Positions 23,403-35,030 of a DNA stretch of 64,000 bases are shown here, piece after piece (position 1 is the first letter of the stretch; each line of letters begins with the position of its first letter). Made by a program: the position numbers and the translations under genes. Where the stretch lies: contig NC_134463.1 in assembly GCF_047948215.1 (NCBI RefSeq), positions 58,348,201-58,412,200 on the forward strand, written 5' to 3'. The notes below the pieces were generated by a model. It saw only the letters and a program-made list of their open reading frames with translations. It did not search any database and had not been told where the DNA came from. This DNA is from Lycorma delicatula (Eukaryota > Arthropoda > Insecta > Hemiptera > Fulgoridae).

Positions 23403-25321
23403 CAGCGAATACATTTGAGATACCAGCTACTTTTTTTATCGTGATTCTTTATCTTTTAATTAATATTTCATTGCAGTGCCTTTTAAATTAAGTTGTAAAA
23501 TAAAATATAAAAAACAATTTTTGGCTTCATTATTAAAATAATTTATTAAACTGCATCCTAGGAAAAGAACCATAATAATTCTAATACTAATAAATTATAA
23601 AATTATTACTTTATTAATGATTAATTTATTAAATTAATTACTACTATCATAATATAACACTTTGAAAAATTTGGTTATAGATTTTTTTATTTTGTAATTT
23701 TTTTTATGGTAATGATCACCCAACGACATATGTAAAACGATTTTTAATAAAAAATAAAGTTTATCAAAGTCAATTAAAATTTTTAAATGTTGAATATTAA
23801 GAATTTTTTTTTTAAGAGGTGGAGGTATTATTTATTATTTTTAAAATTATATATTTTATAAATAAAATCATCATTATTAAAGTGTTAATAAAATAATATT
23901 TTTTTAATCACTATTGTAATAATTAACCTAATTTTAAAAAAATATAATAATAATAATCAGTAAATATTTGGCTAAGTCGTGCCAAAAATTATACCTTCTA
24001 CAATCTTCATAATTTAAAGCAGATTTTCGGAACATCTAAATTTTTTGAAAATGCTTTGGGGTATCCGTATTTGAATTCATGTATTCATTTTTACAACAGT
24101 TCTGTTTGATATAACATGATCATTTTAATCTATCTCTAAATTTGAAGCACTTCAAATTGTCATATTATGAAATTCTCCTTATAACATTTGAGTCTAATTT
24201 TTTTTTTACAAATATTTTAAAGTATTTTTATTCTGAACGAAACTTTTTTTCAATAATTTTCTATAAATTTCTAATAATAATAATTAGGAAAAATATATTT
24301 TATATAAAAGTGAAAATATTTTATTTTCTTCTGAATAAGTTAAGGTTTATTCATTTTTATTACTCATTAAGATATTTATTGTTTTATTTCATTCCATTAG
24401 GATGTTATCAGCTGATTTTTTTTCAGAAAATATTTTTTTATTTTATTACTAAATTGGATACAAAATTAAACATCTAATTGACAGTCGTGTGCAAAAGAAG
24501 TTGAGTTGTTTTTTTTCCTGAGAGTATGCGCTCATTAAATCTTAACAATAATAGACTTAAACTTCTCCCGAAGACAGAAGTTAAAAACTTGTGCTAAATG
24601 CGGAAAAGGATCTAAAATAAATTTAAAATTTATTTAAAAAAACATATAAATGTTAAAAATTAAATAATATAAAATATTAAAATTATAGCAATAAAAATAA
24701 TATTTATTTAATTGTTAACACCATCAATCAAATAAGAATTTTAACAAAATTTCTTACATAATAAACTTTTAGAATAGTTATCACCAGATAAGATTAATTA
24801 AGCACGTTTATTAAGTTCAAACTAATTTTGTTTTTGAGAAGCTTTTAACATGTTATGATCATGAAAAAAGAATGATTTTGAAAAATTTTGATGGATTTAC
24901 ATATTTTGAGAAACCGGAACTCAATAAAGATATTTTTTAAAGAGAATTATGATCTCTACACCTGTTTTTTCTCCAGTATTGGATTACCTATTAAATTGTG
25001 TTTTCTAAATTATGCTTCCTTATAAACAGTCTTTATGAACAATTACATTCAGGTATATTATCAAGAATAATTATTCCCTGATACAATATTATTAAATATA
25101 CCGTTACAAAAAATATTAAATCTAACTACATGATTTAATTAAATTAATATAATTATACTGTTCGTTAATTGGATTCAACAAATCCGATTAATTGATTCCA
25201 TTTTAATTGGATTTTAACTAGTTTTGCAGCTTTGCATTACAACTATTTAACAGGTAATCTAAAGAATTTTTATTTTCCTTATATGTATGTTACTAACAGT
25301 TCATCTAGTAAATAATAAGCA
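23403..25321. other. AT-rich noncoding stretch
   Basis: No gene was recognised. The 111-codon frame at 24142-24477 is almost all F, I, L, Y and K and shows no domain; I treat it as chance. A 9-bp palindrome (aatttgaag/cttcaaatt) lies at 24137-24156. Confidence 0.65.
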
Positions 25322-25410
25322 GCTACCCATACCTCAATGAGATAAGGATTATATGTAGACATGTAAATGAGGTGTAGTTTTGTACAAACTAAGGCCGATC
25401 ATTCCAAATG
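25322..25410 (-). mobile_element. Type B SINE tail fragment
   Basis: A degenerate minus-strand piece of the SINE 3' half. GTAAATGAGGTGTAGTTTTGTA and GATCATTCC align with the gtaaatgaagtgtagtcttgtac...gaccattcc region of the complete copies. The head is absent. Confidence 0.6.
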
Positions 25411-25540
25411 GTCCAATGGTAAAATAATGCCATTTTAAGTTCTTGGAATTTAAATTAGGATTTTAATTTCAAGTAATTAAATTACCGACAAATCAATAAA
25501 ATTTATAGAGAATTTAATTTTGAGCAAATGTATATATTTA

Positions 25541-25541
25541 T

Positions 25542-25607
<66 letters not shown>
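25541..25607. repeat. (TC)n(TA)n compound microsatellite
   Basis: About 26 bp of TC repeats run directly into about 40 bp of TA repeats. Confidence 0.95.
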
Positions 25608-25611
<4 letters not shown>

Positions 25612-26604
25612 TTTATTTATTTAATTTAGACATTTAAACTCTATATTTATTTTTTAACACTTTATTTTCTAAATATTTTATAATAATGAAATGATTCTTG
25701 TTTTGGTTTCAAATTATAATAAAATATATTTGTGCCACGTTTCGATTTGTTTTATTTTCAAAAAAAGTAAAATATTTTAAATTTTTCTTCATTTTCAGTT
25801 GTACTTATAAATCGACCGAATAATTTTTCTGAGTATTTGCTCACAATTAAATTCTCTAAAGAAATTTATTTTTTTTAAGTCAAACCTAAAAAATTGTATT
25901 CTTAGAAGCTAATCTTTTGTGTTTCACAGTAATTTTCTCAACATTACTAGATATATATATATATATTTAAAAGATATATATCTATATAGATTTATATTAC
26001 TAGATTATATATATCAGTTTGAGATCTTTTTTATTCAATTTTTAAAGTAAAAAATTGTATAAATCCTTAATTGATTCCTTAATTTAGGCTATAAAAATTC
26101 AAAAATGGCTTCTTTTTTCCTTTGGAGTAGATAACTAGGCAAATGTTTTCGTAAGATTTTACTGGGAGATACGTATTTCCTTATGTTGATATGAACTATT
26201 TTCTTTATTTTCAATTGTAAAATATGCCCTGAAATTTTTCGTTTCTTAGTGAATTTTATTGTATATACAAACATTGTTTAAACAATTTGGTTTTACGTGG
26301 ATCAAATATATTAAATGTATCTGCACAAAGTTCTTAAATACGGTATTCGTTTTACACCCGTTCAAAAATCAATTCAATCCTTGATAAATGTAAACTAAAG
26401 TATATTTTTTAACAAAAATTATTTATAATGATTTATGAATACTGTACATCTATTAATTTCAAATAAAACTTCATCCTCCAATTTTAAGAGTTAAATAAAA
26501 AATCACCCAATCCACACTTCATGACATTCCATTAAAAAAAATATTGGTTATGTATTGAAAGGCCAAAAATTGGAAGACTAAATATATATATGAATTTTTT
26601 TTTT
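25608..26604. other. AT-rich noncoding stretch
   Basis: Nothing recognised. Between 25950 and 25990 a TA run is followed by gatatatatctatata palindromic sequence. Confidence 0.65.
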
Positions 26605-26763
26605 ACTTTCCCGACCTAAAATATTATTATCGGTCCAGTTTGGGGGTATGCGGTTTTCACTGGATCTTGTCGTTTTGACACCTAAGGAACTCAAAAACCG
26701 GATAGAAATTTTCCGGATGTTAATGATCGTATGTACGTGTGTTCGGTGTAGCCTCTTTTAAGC
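26605..26763 (+). repeat. Dispersed element V, partial copy
   Basis: The segment from actttcccgac through CGGTCCAGTTTGGG, CGGTTTTCACTGGATCTT, ACCGGATAGAAATTTTCCGG and GTTCGGTGTAGCCTC is the same family as the minus strand of 43200-43488, where it is longer. No coding frame was recognised. It is probably a nonautonomous DNA element. The right end is lost. Confidence 0.7.
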
Positions 26764-26783
26764 CAAAATATATTTTACATAGG

Positions 26784-26784
26784 A

Positions 26785-26822
<38 letters not shown>
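26784..26822. repeat. (TA)n microsatellite
   Basis: A pure TA run of about 36 bp. Confidence 0.95.
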
Positions 26823-26828
<6 letters not shown>

Positions 26829-28740
26829 ATCTAAGTGAATGGTATTTTCGTACTCCCCTCTTACCTCAAACCGTAAAGAAAATTCATTTTCACTCTCAAT
26901 CCCACCATGCGACCAAAAGTAATAAATACTGTACTTTTATTTGATGTCTGTAAAAAAAAAATAATACATAATCTTGAGAATGGATGCTATTTTAGAATAA
27001 CGAGAATGTTATCTACTATTATTCACTACTTTAAAAACAATTTAAAAAAAAATTTTTTTTAAAGAAATCTCTCTCAGCTTAAATATACTAAATATTTTTA
27101 AAAATAATAAAAATACTGAATTTTGTTAAATATGTATTTGAACATATATTAATATGAGCTACATTTTACTAATATGAGCTAAGTACCTTTGTGCCAACGC
27201 AAAGAATCAATTGTGAAAGGAAGAGTGTTATTGAACGACGGAATGTTGACTAATTATAAAAGGTTTTATTGTTTTTGTTTTTTTGTGTTTTTTTTTCTAC
27301 TGTAAAAGAAGAAAAGATAAAACCCGATCAACTCTTAATGACTTAATAATATATTACGTAAAGAAGTTAAAATTAATGCATTAGCAAACGTAATAAATAG
27401 GAGACCAATTAATCAGAATTGACGATAGTTTCTTTTACTAAAAGCTAATAATAAAAACAAAAAGTATTGAAGCATTGATTGGAACGAGAATTTTTTTTTT
27501 TGTTAAGTTTAAAATCCCATTTCTTTGATAATCATGAGACAGTTTGTAATCCTGTAGGTAGAACACAAGTGAAGAGAGGTGACGGGAATTGCCTTCTGCG
27601 TCTTTTTTATTTTTCTCTCTCGCTTTATCTGTCTTACTCTTTCTTTTATTCTTTTCGTTATCTCGGATGCTAATAAGCCGTGTGAAGGAGAACATTAGGG
27701 GGAGTTGAAAAATAATTGAAGTGGAAAAAATGAGATATCAAAGTCGAGTTGAGTGGAAATCCAAGTTAAGACCGGTTCTGTATCTATAGCTCCACACCTT
27801 GAATTGAGTGCTCTCTCAGTTTTCTCTCTTTCTCTTACAGGTCTCTTTTCTCATTCCAACATCATCTTTGCAGACTACATTCCCTCTTCACTTCTTTCTT
27901 TTAATATCTTCTGTTAACTCAACATCCTCTCTTAAGGTCCTATATATACAACAACAAGATACCCCCTTAACTCTTATGTCTGTTCGCTAGTTATTCTCGC
28001 CAGTTCACCCACGCATACTCCAGGGTGCCGCATCGACCTTGTCGTTGGTTGTTGATGTTGTTGTTTTTATTTCTTTCTTATCCGATACGGTATGATGATG
28101 TTTAGCTCTAAGATCTGGTCGAAGACCTTTGTTTCTTTAATATCACTATTTTTATTACAGCAAATCGCATACTGTTCTTTTCTTAACAAACCTGTTGACC
28201 TGTCATAACCTTTTCTTACTGATATATAACGATATAATCAAGAATAAATACAATTTTTTTATTATTAAATTTATTATTCTTTGCACTTACACCGATCCTT
28301 TATTGTCTTTTACGTAATGATACAACGGTTTTTCATAATGATCACCAAAACTATGTTACTTTTAGTAAGATATTATAGAAGTTTCGTTACATCTAGGGTA
28401 CTGTTAGAACATACGTTTAGCATAAAGGTGCTATTGAAATCCATCGGGAGATAAATGGTGCTTTTTGAATCCGTTTAGAAATATTAATTTAAACCAGTTT
28501 TCAATGAATAATCTAATAAGATTTTCTCGAATGAAAATTTTTATTATTATTATTGTTACTTTTCTCTATATTATTAATTTATTTATTTCTAACAATTTTT
28601 GTTATTTCTAACTTCTGCTTAACGCAGATTATTACATTTACATGTATATGTAATATATTTGAGAGTTGTTTGATTTAATGCAATTGCTATTTATAGATTT
28701 TATATTGTATGTATATATAATTGTACTGTATATAATTGTA
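26823..28740. other. AT-rich stretch with polypyrimidine block
   Basis: No gene was recognised. From about 27595 to 27935 the plus strand is strongly T/C-rich with TCTCTC runs. A short more balanced patch at 27985-28060 (cagttcacccacgc, ggtgccgcatcgac) has no repeat signature I recognise. Confidence 0.55.
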
Positions 28741-28742
28741 TG

Positions 28743-28790
<48 letters not shown>
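28741..28790. repeat. (TA)n microsatellite
   Basis: A TA run of about 45 bp after short TGTA repeats. Confidence 0.95.
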
Positions 28791-28811
28791 AACTAAGTTA
28801 GAAAATTACCA

Positions 28812-29020
28812 AAATTAATAGAAAATTTTTTAATGCAAATCATTAGTTCAACAACCAAACAAACAAAAAAAACTTTATCAAGACAAACCATAAATGACCC
28901 ATTGTTTGTCTTAATAAAGTCCTATATCGTGGATGAAACATCTAGGTTTTCTGCTTTTGTTTTTTTTGTTTGTTTGGTTGTTGACCTAATGATTTGCATT
29001 AGAAAATTTTCTTTTAATTT
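28812..29020. repeat. Foldback element with 62-bp arms and nested hairpin
   Basis: The arms at 28812-28873 and 28959-29020 are inverted copies with only about four mismatches over 62 bp, including CAACAACCAAACAAACAAAA and its complement. Inside the 85-bp loop a second inverted repeat is present: CTTTATCAAGACAAAC (28873-28888) pairs with 28904-28919 with one mismatch. The result is a long hairpin with a smaller one inside. The high arm identity suggests recent origin or maintenance. I found no clear TSD. The 95-codon frame over it is an artefact. Confidence 0.85.
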
Positions 29021-29195
29021 GGATCACTTTATAACTTATTTAGTTTTTTTATATTTGTCTAACCAAAGAATAGAGTTTAGTTATTATTATATATATATAT
29101 ATATACATATAATTAGTTGAATGTCATTATTGTATATTAAGGTAACATGTATTACATAAAGTTACGTACTTAAGTCTTTAAGGGATGATTTTTAT

Positions 29196-29380
29196 GTTTT
29201 AAAGATCCCTTATGCGCAGTGAAAGTAGTCTAGTGGCGATGTTGCAATAATTTTATTCATTTTCCAGTTTGTTATCCAATGTTTGGTGTTTATTGTCTAA
29301 TTGTTTATGATCACTTAGTTCTATTTAAGTCGATAATGACTTTTATCGTTGTTGCGGTTATAAATAAATGATGGAAAAAC
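29196..29380 (+). repeat. Dispersed repeat R1929, copy 2
   Basis: Matches 19328-19515 in the same orientation. Landmarks are CAGTGAAAGTAGTCTA, CCAGTTTGTT, TTATGATCACTTAGTT, TTTAAGTCGATAATGACT and GATGGAAAAA. No coding frame. The class is unknown. Confidence 0.65.
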
Positions 29381-30026
29381 AAATTAACTTAGATCACATG
29401 ACCATTATTTAATGGCCGATCAAATCAGTACTCGCATATTACGTTAATCATAATTTATAATCTTATATGATGTTTATTACTTTTAAGTATCTGTTAAAAT
29501 TAAAAGGTTACACGTTTTTCTAATTTTAAATTAAATATTTTTTAAAACTTTTCTGGTGGTGCAAATAATTTTGTTATGGTTTTAATAAATTTCTATTGGA
29601 TCCCTTAATATGATAACGTAATATAATTTAATTTTTTCGTGTTTTGGCGGTTTTATGGCGTTGTTTTTAGATTAATAAAAAGTTAGTTTTTCCGCCATTT
29701 TGAGGTCTTACACTTGATTTACAATACTGATATTTATATAGTTTAGTAAATCTTACAATAGTGCGTTTGAACTAACTTGATAGCTTACACCGTTATTGTG
29801 TAATGATTATTACAAAATTTTAATTTTGGTGACAATTTCGAGGTGAACCCGACAGTTAATCGCGGCCATCCGTATATTTCAGTTATCCTCTAAATATACT
29901 TCAACCAAATCCGAAATCAAAATCAAAATCCGAGACAAAAAGTGTTCATACATATATATACATACATATTGAATTCAATAACGAATTGTTCATTCTTTAA
30001 AAATGACAACTTTCTGTAGAAATAAA
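29381..30026. other. AT-rich noncoding stretch
   Basis: Nothing recognised. Around 29820-29940 the base composition is more even (gaggtgaacccgacagtt), with no identifiable element. Confidence 0.6.
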
Positions 30027-30040
30027 TATAAATTCTTCCT

Positions 30041-30334
30041 TATTTCTTTCTTTATTTTTTTGTTTAGCCTCCAGAACCACCGTAAGGTATTACTTCAGAA
30101 AATGATATGTATGAATGTAAATGAAGTATAGTCTTGCACATTATCAGGTCGAACGTTTCTGAGATCTGTGGTTAATTGAAACCCAACCACCAAATAACAC
30201 CGGTATCCATGATCTAATATTCAAATCCGTATAAAAATAACTGCCTTTACTAGGATTTGAACCTTAGAACTCTCGACTTCGAAAATCAGTTGATTTGCGA
30301 TGAAGAGTTCAACACTAGACCAATCGGGTGAGTT
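30041..30334 (-). mobile_element. Full-length type B SINE with perfect TSD
   Basis: A minus-strand copy running from an A-rich tail (T-rich on plus, about 30041-30063) through GTTTAGCCTCC, the conserved body, and a B-box GGATTTGAACC (complement) to the head complement CCAATCGGGTGAG. It is flanked by a 14-bp perfect direct repeat, tataaattcttcct, at 30027-30040 and 30335-30348. This is what target-primed reverse transcription leaves behind. Intact flanks suggest a younger copy than the one at 2 kb. Confidence 0.92.
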
Positions 30335-30348
30335 TATAAATTCTTCCT

Positions 30349-31954
30349 ATCTTAACTTAAAAAAAAAAACAAAAAACTCAAGAGCAAAAAATAAACATTC
30401 CTTACATCATTAACACTCTTAATAGTTAAGATTTAATAGTAAGATTAAGTAGTTTTTAAAATCATTAATTTTTTTTTAAATGTTTAGTTTATAAACAGGT
30501 ATTAAATAGTTGGGGAACTTTATTAATATTCATGCAGAAATTTCATTGTTGAATAATTTTATGAGACCAATATTGAATAGCCTTAAATACTCGTATCCTT
30601 TTGTAAAAATATTCAATCATAAAATTAAACAGTTACGCCTTCCCTTAAATTCCGTTTATAGGTGGGGATATCTCTTTGATTGGTTAAAAATGTATGTTGT
30701 CTTTATCTTTCTTGAGATAAGCTTTATCTAACGAACTTGCATAACATGCGTGTATTGTGCCATGGAGACCAGTCTGGATTGGAGATAAATATGAGTAAAA
30801 TATATTTTATGCTAAATTTATCTTTTTCCTTTTATCCTTATTATTAAGATAAAGTTTATCCTTTTTATTGTGATTGCATGAAACAATTGTTTTGTAATGT
30901 TTCATAGATACTGTTTAGTCAGCTAATATTTTTTATTATTATTTATTATCTTCTCATTTATTTGCTTTTTATTTATTTATACTTTTTCATAGTTTCTACC
31001 GATAATAATTGTTTATTTATCAAAACATTCATCTACGTTTAAGTAAAAAAAATCTTTCTAAACTGTTTTTTGAGCATACACTTCCAATTTATTCCTATTA
31101 AAATAAATAATAACTTCATTGATTTTACGCTTGAATATGTGTAAAGGAATTAAGATAGCGTTACATTTAAAATGGGATTTCCGTGAGTATATATTTTGTA
31201 TTGACATTCGTATAACACAAGGATCGTTGGATCGATCAGAATGATTTTTTTTTACCATTGTTTTTACTGAAATTTAAGGGTGCATTTAAGAGTAAATTTA
31301 TTCAGATAACATTACCATCACGTGAATACTAAAGCTTAGACAAAGGACGTATCGTTCTTTACAGCGTAATTTGTTCTTGTATTAATATTTTAAGGTAACT
31401 AACTAAATCGTGTTTTATAGTTATATGGTTCCCCGCAAACGGAATTTCGAAAAAAAATTGAAATTAATTGGTATTTCATTTTTAAAATAATTTTTTTTGG
31501 ATAAGATTAACCAGCTGTTAATTAGAAAAGTTTTATACGAAAGTATCACCTAAATGATTTATTTTTTTCTTAGCGAGCGCTATCTGTGTAATATACATTT
31601 AATTAAAGCTATGTCTATGTATTATACTATTGTTAAAACGCGTTTTGTTCTCATAAAAACCTACGCGTTCCATATAAAGCTAAATCAACATAGCTTTTGC
31701 TTCAGTGATTGCCTATTTTAAAATTGTACCATTATCTAATTGTTTTACTGTCTGAATGAAAATACTCATTAAATGCACGCTATAACTTGTTTTAACTAAT
31801 GAATTTATTTTAATTATAGAACAATTTAAATTGTTGAATTTCTTTTTTAAATCTGTTAATTGTTCAATAATTGATATATTTACCAATTAATCGCCCTTTC
31901 TTAATTAAAAATACCTCGTGTATTAAAAAATTGGGTTGAAACCTATTTCCAGTC
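30349..31954. other. AT-rich noncoding stretch
   Basis: No gene or element was recognised. Short frames here have no domain. Confidence 0.65.
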
Positions 31955-32212
31955 CGTGTGAGTAATGTACTGGACGGATCGGGTAATTTTTTTTATTCTG
32001 CTCGGAGTGACCCACAGATTTGTCATCGGACCTCAATCTTGGGTTTCTACTGAGAAATCCGTAAAAAATCATCAATTATTATTAAATTTCAGAATTTTCC
32101 GAGGTTATTACTTGCAGAAAAATCACTTCAAAGTTCTGTCAGTGCTTGATAGTGGGCCCTTCCGAACAGTCTAAAAAATCTCAGCCCGATCCGTTCAGTT
32201 GAACGTCTGGAT
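31955..32212. mobile_element. Small TIR element
   Basis: About 255 bp bounded by inverted repeats. The left end ACTGGACGGATCGGG followed by a T-rich run and CTGCTCGGAGTGACCCAC is mirrored at the right end, whose complement reads ACTGAACGGATCGGGCTGAG, a T-run, then CTGTTCGGAAGGGCCCAC. The arms are about 60 bp and moderately diverged. This looks like a nonautonomous DNA transposon (MITE). The boundaries and TSD are not resolved. The 69-codon frame inside it is not a gene. Confidence 0.65.
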
Positions 32213-32361
32213 GGTTTAGAAATATGTTTTGAGCTTACATTTTACTTTTGGTAGGAAAGGAAAGAGAAAAATAAGGGGGTTAGGGAAGAGAGAGACGTGT
32301 TGTAAATGGAATAGATGTTTAAACTGATTTTTTAAATATATAACAGCATTTTATAATAATT

Positions 32362-33116
32362 CTAGCTGAGAGTAAAAAGCATTTAGAAGAAACAATGAAT
32401 GGCATAGACGAAGTCCTACGCAAGAACTATCACATGAAAATAAACAAGAACAAAACAAAAGTAATGAAATGTATTAGAAATAACAAATATGGACCAATGA
32501 ATGTGAAAATAGGAGAAGAAAAGATTATGGAGGTAGAAGAATTTTGTTATTTGGGAAGTAGAATTACTAAAGATGGACGAAGCAGGAGCGATATAAAATA
32601 GCACAAACGAAACGAGCCTTCAGTCAGAAATATAATTTGTTTACATCAAAAATTAATTTAAATATCAGGAAAAGATTTTTGAAAGTATATGTTTGGAGTG
32701 TCGCTTTATATGGAAGTGAAACTTGGACGATCGGAGTATCTGAGAAGAAAATATTGAAGCTTTTGAAATACGGACCTACAGGCGAATGTTAAAAATCAGA
32801 TGGGTGGATAAAGTGACAAATGAAGAGGTGTTGCTGCAAATAGATGAAGAAAGAAGCATTTGGAAAAATATAGCTAAAAGAAGAAACAGATTTATGGGCC
32901 ACATACTAAGGCATCCTGGAATAGTCGCTTTAGTATTGGAAGGACAGGTAGTAGGAAAAAATTGTTTAGGCAGGCCACGTTTGGAATATGTAAAACAAAT
33001 TGTTAGGGATGTAGGATGTAGGGGGTATACCAAGATGAAATGACTAGCAGTAGATAGGGAATCTTGAAGAGCTGCATCAAACCAGTCAAATGACTGAAGA
33101 CAAAAAAAAAAAAAAA
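32362..33116 (+). pseudogene. LINE reverse-transcriptase C-terminal fossil
   Basis: The 5'-truncated C-terminal part of an endonuclease/reverse-transcriptase ORF from a non-LTR retrotransposon. The first part reads LAESKKHLEETM, then KINKNKTKVMKC and VEEFCYLGSRITKDGR, which are late RT-palm and thumb motifs. A small deletion near 32597 shifts the frame. Next come KRAFSQKYNLFTSKINL and YGSETWTIGVSEKK, then a second shift. A third frame reads MLKIRWVDKVTNEEVL, GHILRHPGIVALVLEGQ and GRPRLEYVKQIVRD up to a stop at about 33041. A 3' end CATCAAACCAGTCAAATGAC plus a poly-A tract follows. The same family occurs at 51.3 and 58.9 kb, where frames are better preserved. I do not assign a clade. Confidence 0.88.
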
Positions 33117-34359
33117 TTTGTAATGACGTTATGGAGCAGCAAGGAATCACTAGTTTTTTAGTGTTTACTGGTTGAGGTTGCACATTTTCAAATAAAAAAA
33201 AAATTATAGGACAGTAAATAAACCCCTAATATTTTGGTAAAACCTTTTTTTTATCTACAACCACAGAATGCAATATATAAAAAATTTTTCAATAAAATAA
33301 TAAAAATATTTCACAGTGTTTTCTCTAATTTCTATAAATAAATCTCTCCACTTTCTCCCAAAAAATGTTTTTTTGTTTAACCATTGTAGTTAGTTTTTTT
33401 AATAAAATATTTCAAGAGATAACCATTAAAATAAATAAAATTTGAATAAATTTTCGTTGGAAATATATTTTGAAAATCTGACAAAAAAAGAGGGGATTCC
33501 CTATCCCCTAATGGGTACTTGAAGAAAAACTGGGTATTTTAAGTTGTGCATAACATTTTCATTACACCGTTTTATTCATATTTCTTATTTTTACCTACTC
33601 AGCAAAATTGAATATAAGAAATAACAAAAATAATTTTTCATTAATAGAAGAATTAACTTAAAATAACTAAATTAAGAATGTATACTTTATTTTATATAAA
33701 TAAATTTCAGTGAATTCTAAAAATCGTTTAATATGATTAAGAAGAGATCTGAATTTTTTTTTTTTAGTCGAGTTTAAATTACTACGGCGGTATACTAATA
33801 AATAACAAATATATTTATCACTTATTTCCGTGCTCGGTTAGCAACCAAACAAATAAACAATATAAATTCCTAAACGTATGCTTAATAATCATTAGCGTCC
33901 GGCAATTTAAATTTATATTACTGTTATTAAATTTTATTAATTCCTTTAACATAATTTTTTTATAGTTGGTTGCCTATTATCTTTTAACAGTGATAGATAT
34001 GTAAATTGAACAATTAGTTATTTAAGTTATTTAAGTTAGATTTTGCAGAACAAAATAAATAAATAGAAAAATTAGTGAAATGTTTGCATAATTAATTAAA
34101 AAAAGAAAATTGTTTAGGAATGACGGCAAAATGACATTTTTTTTTTTAAATCCCCTAATTACACTACGGATCAGGCAATGTAATTAGTTATATAATCATT
34201 GCAAAATGGGAACTTCGGAACAAATTAAGCTGACACATTATTATGAGTCTTATAAGTGAATTGAACACACAAAAATAAGCTAAAGATTATTTTAACACTC
34301 AGTATATTTTTAACCGATTTTCAAAAATTTTTTTAAAATTGCCACTGCGCCTGGTTTTC
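33117..34359. other. AT-rich noncoding stretch
   Basis: No gene or element was recognised. A small part at the start has local repeats of agtttttagtg type. Confidence 0.6.
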
Positions 34360-34810
34360 CAATTTCAGATTTTCTAACGGTATTTCAGGGGATGGGAATT
34401 TCCTGAAAAGGATTCTTCAATGTTTATGTATGCGTATGTATAAGAACTTTTCGTCCACTCCACCAGACACAAATGTTAACCAGTTTTGACAAACTTTTTA
34501 GGTTGATGTAAAACTATTGGGAATAAAGCTATATTGAATTTCAGGCGAATCGGTTCACAGGAACCGGAGTCAAAAAAACTTTTTTTTGTACGCTTCCAAG
34601 GTTTTTCAAGACTTTTTGTTGTAATTCGAAGGGTGACATGATAGCCAAAGTTAGATTTTTGCGAACACCTCCAGGTACAAACTGATTTCGTAATGATTCA
34701 TATTCAAAATATAATTTTTGAAGCCAAAATAAGATTTCTGCGTGCACTGTCAGGTGCGAGTTAGTTTCGTTATAATACTTTAGTTTCGCAATAATGCAAA
34801 ATGTGATCTG
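34360..34810. repeat. Unclassified repeat-like block
   Basis: This block is less AT-rich than its neighbours. It contains ggtatttcaggggatgggaa, which resembles 'ggtatttaggggatgaaaa' at about 1820. On the minus strand it contains gaaccgattcgcctgaaatt, the host-like motif shared by several repeats in this window. The minus-strand frame here (34747-34541) has no known domain. It is likely an old dispersed repeat related to the 2-kb one. Confidence 0.4.
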
Positions 34811-35030
34811 TTATGAAGAAAAGGGATTGATGATTAAAATTTCAGTTTTGAAATTTTAATTATTTTGGGTCAATTTGAATATTTTCTTTCTTGTGAACAC
34901 GACTCAAAACCACACAATTGTGGGTAATAGTATCAAAGTGGGTTGTTGGCAAGTAGCAATGTTATTTATAATGTATTTGTATTGGAACAATACACAGTAC
35001 CTCACAGTATTAATAGAAGAACACATGATA

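Noticed and set aside
23294..23491. Cys/Val-rich frame over the TG/CG microsatellite
   Set aside because: The composition is produced by the dinucleotide repeat.
24142..24477. 111-codon open frame, the longest uninterrupted chance-type frame on the plus strand
   Set aside because: Almost entirely F, I, L, Y, K and N codons in T/A-rich DNA, with no domain, no repeat of codon pattern and no splice context.
32776..33183. 135-codon minus-strand frame
   Set aside because: It is the antisense shadow of the LINE reverse-transcriptase fossil on the plus strand.
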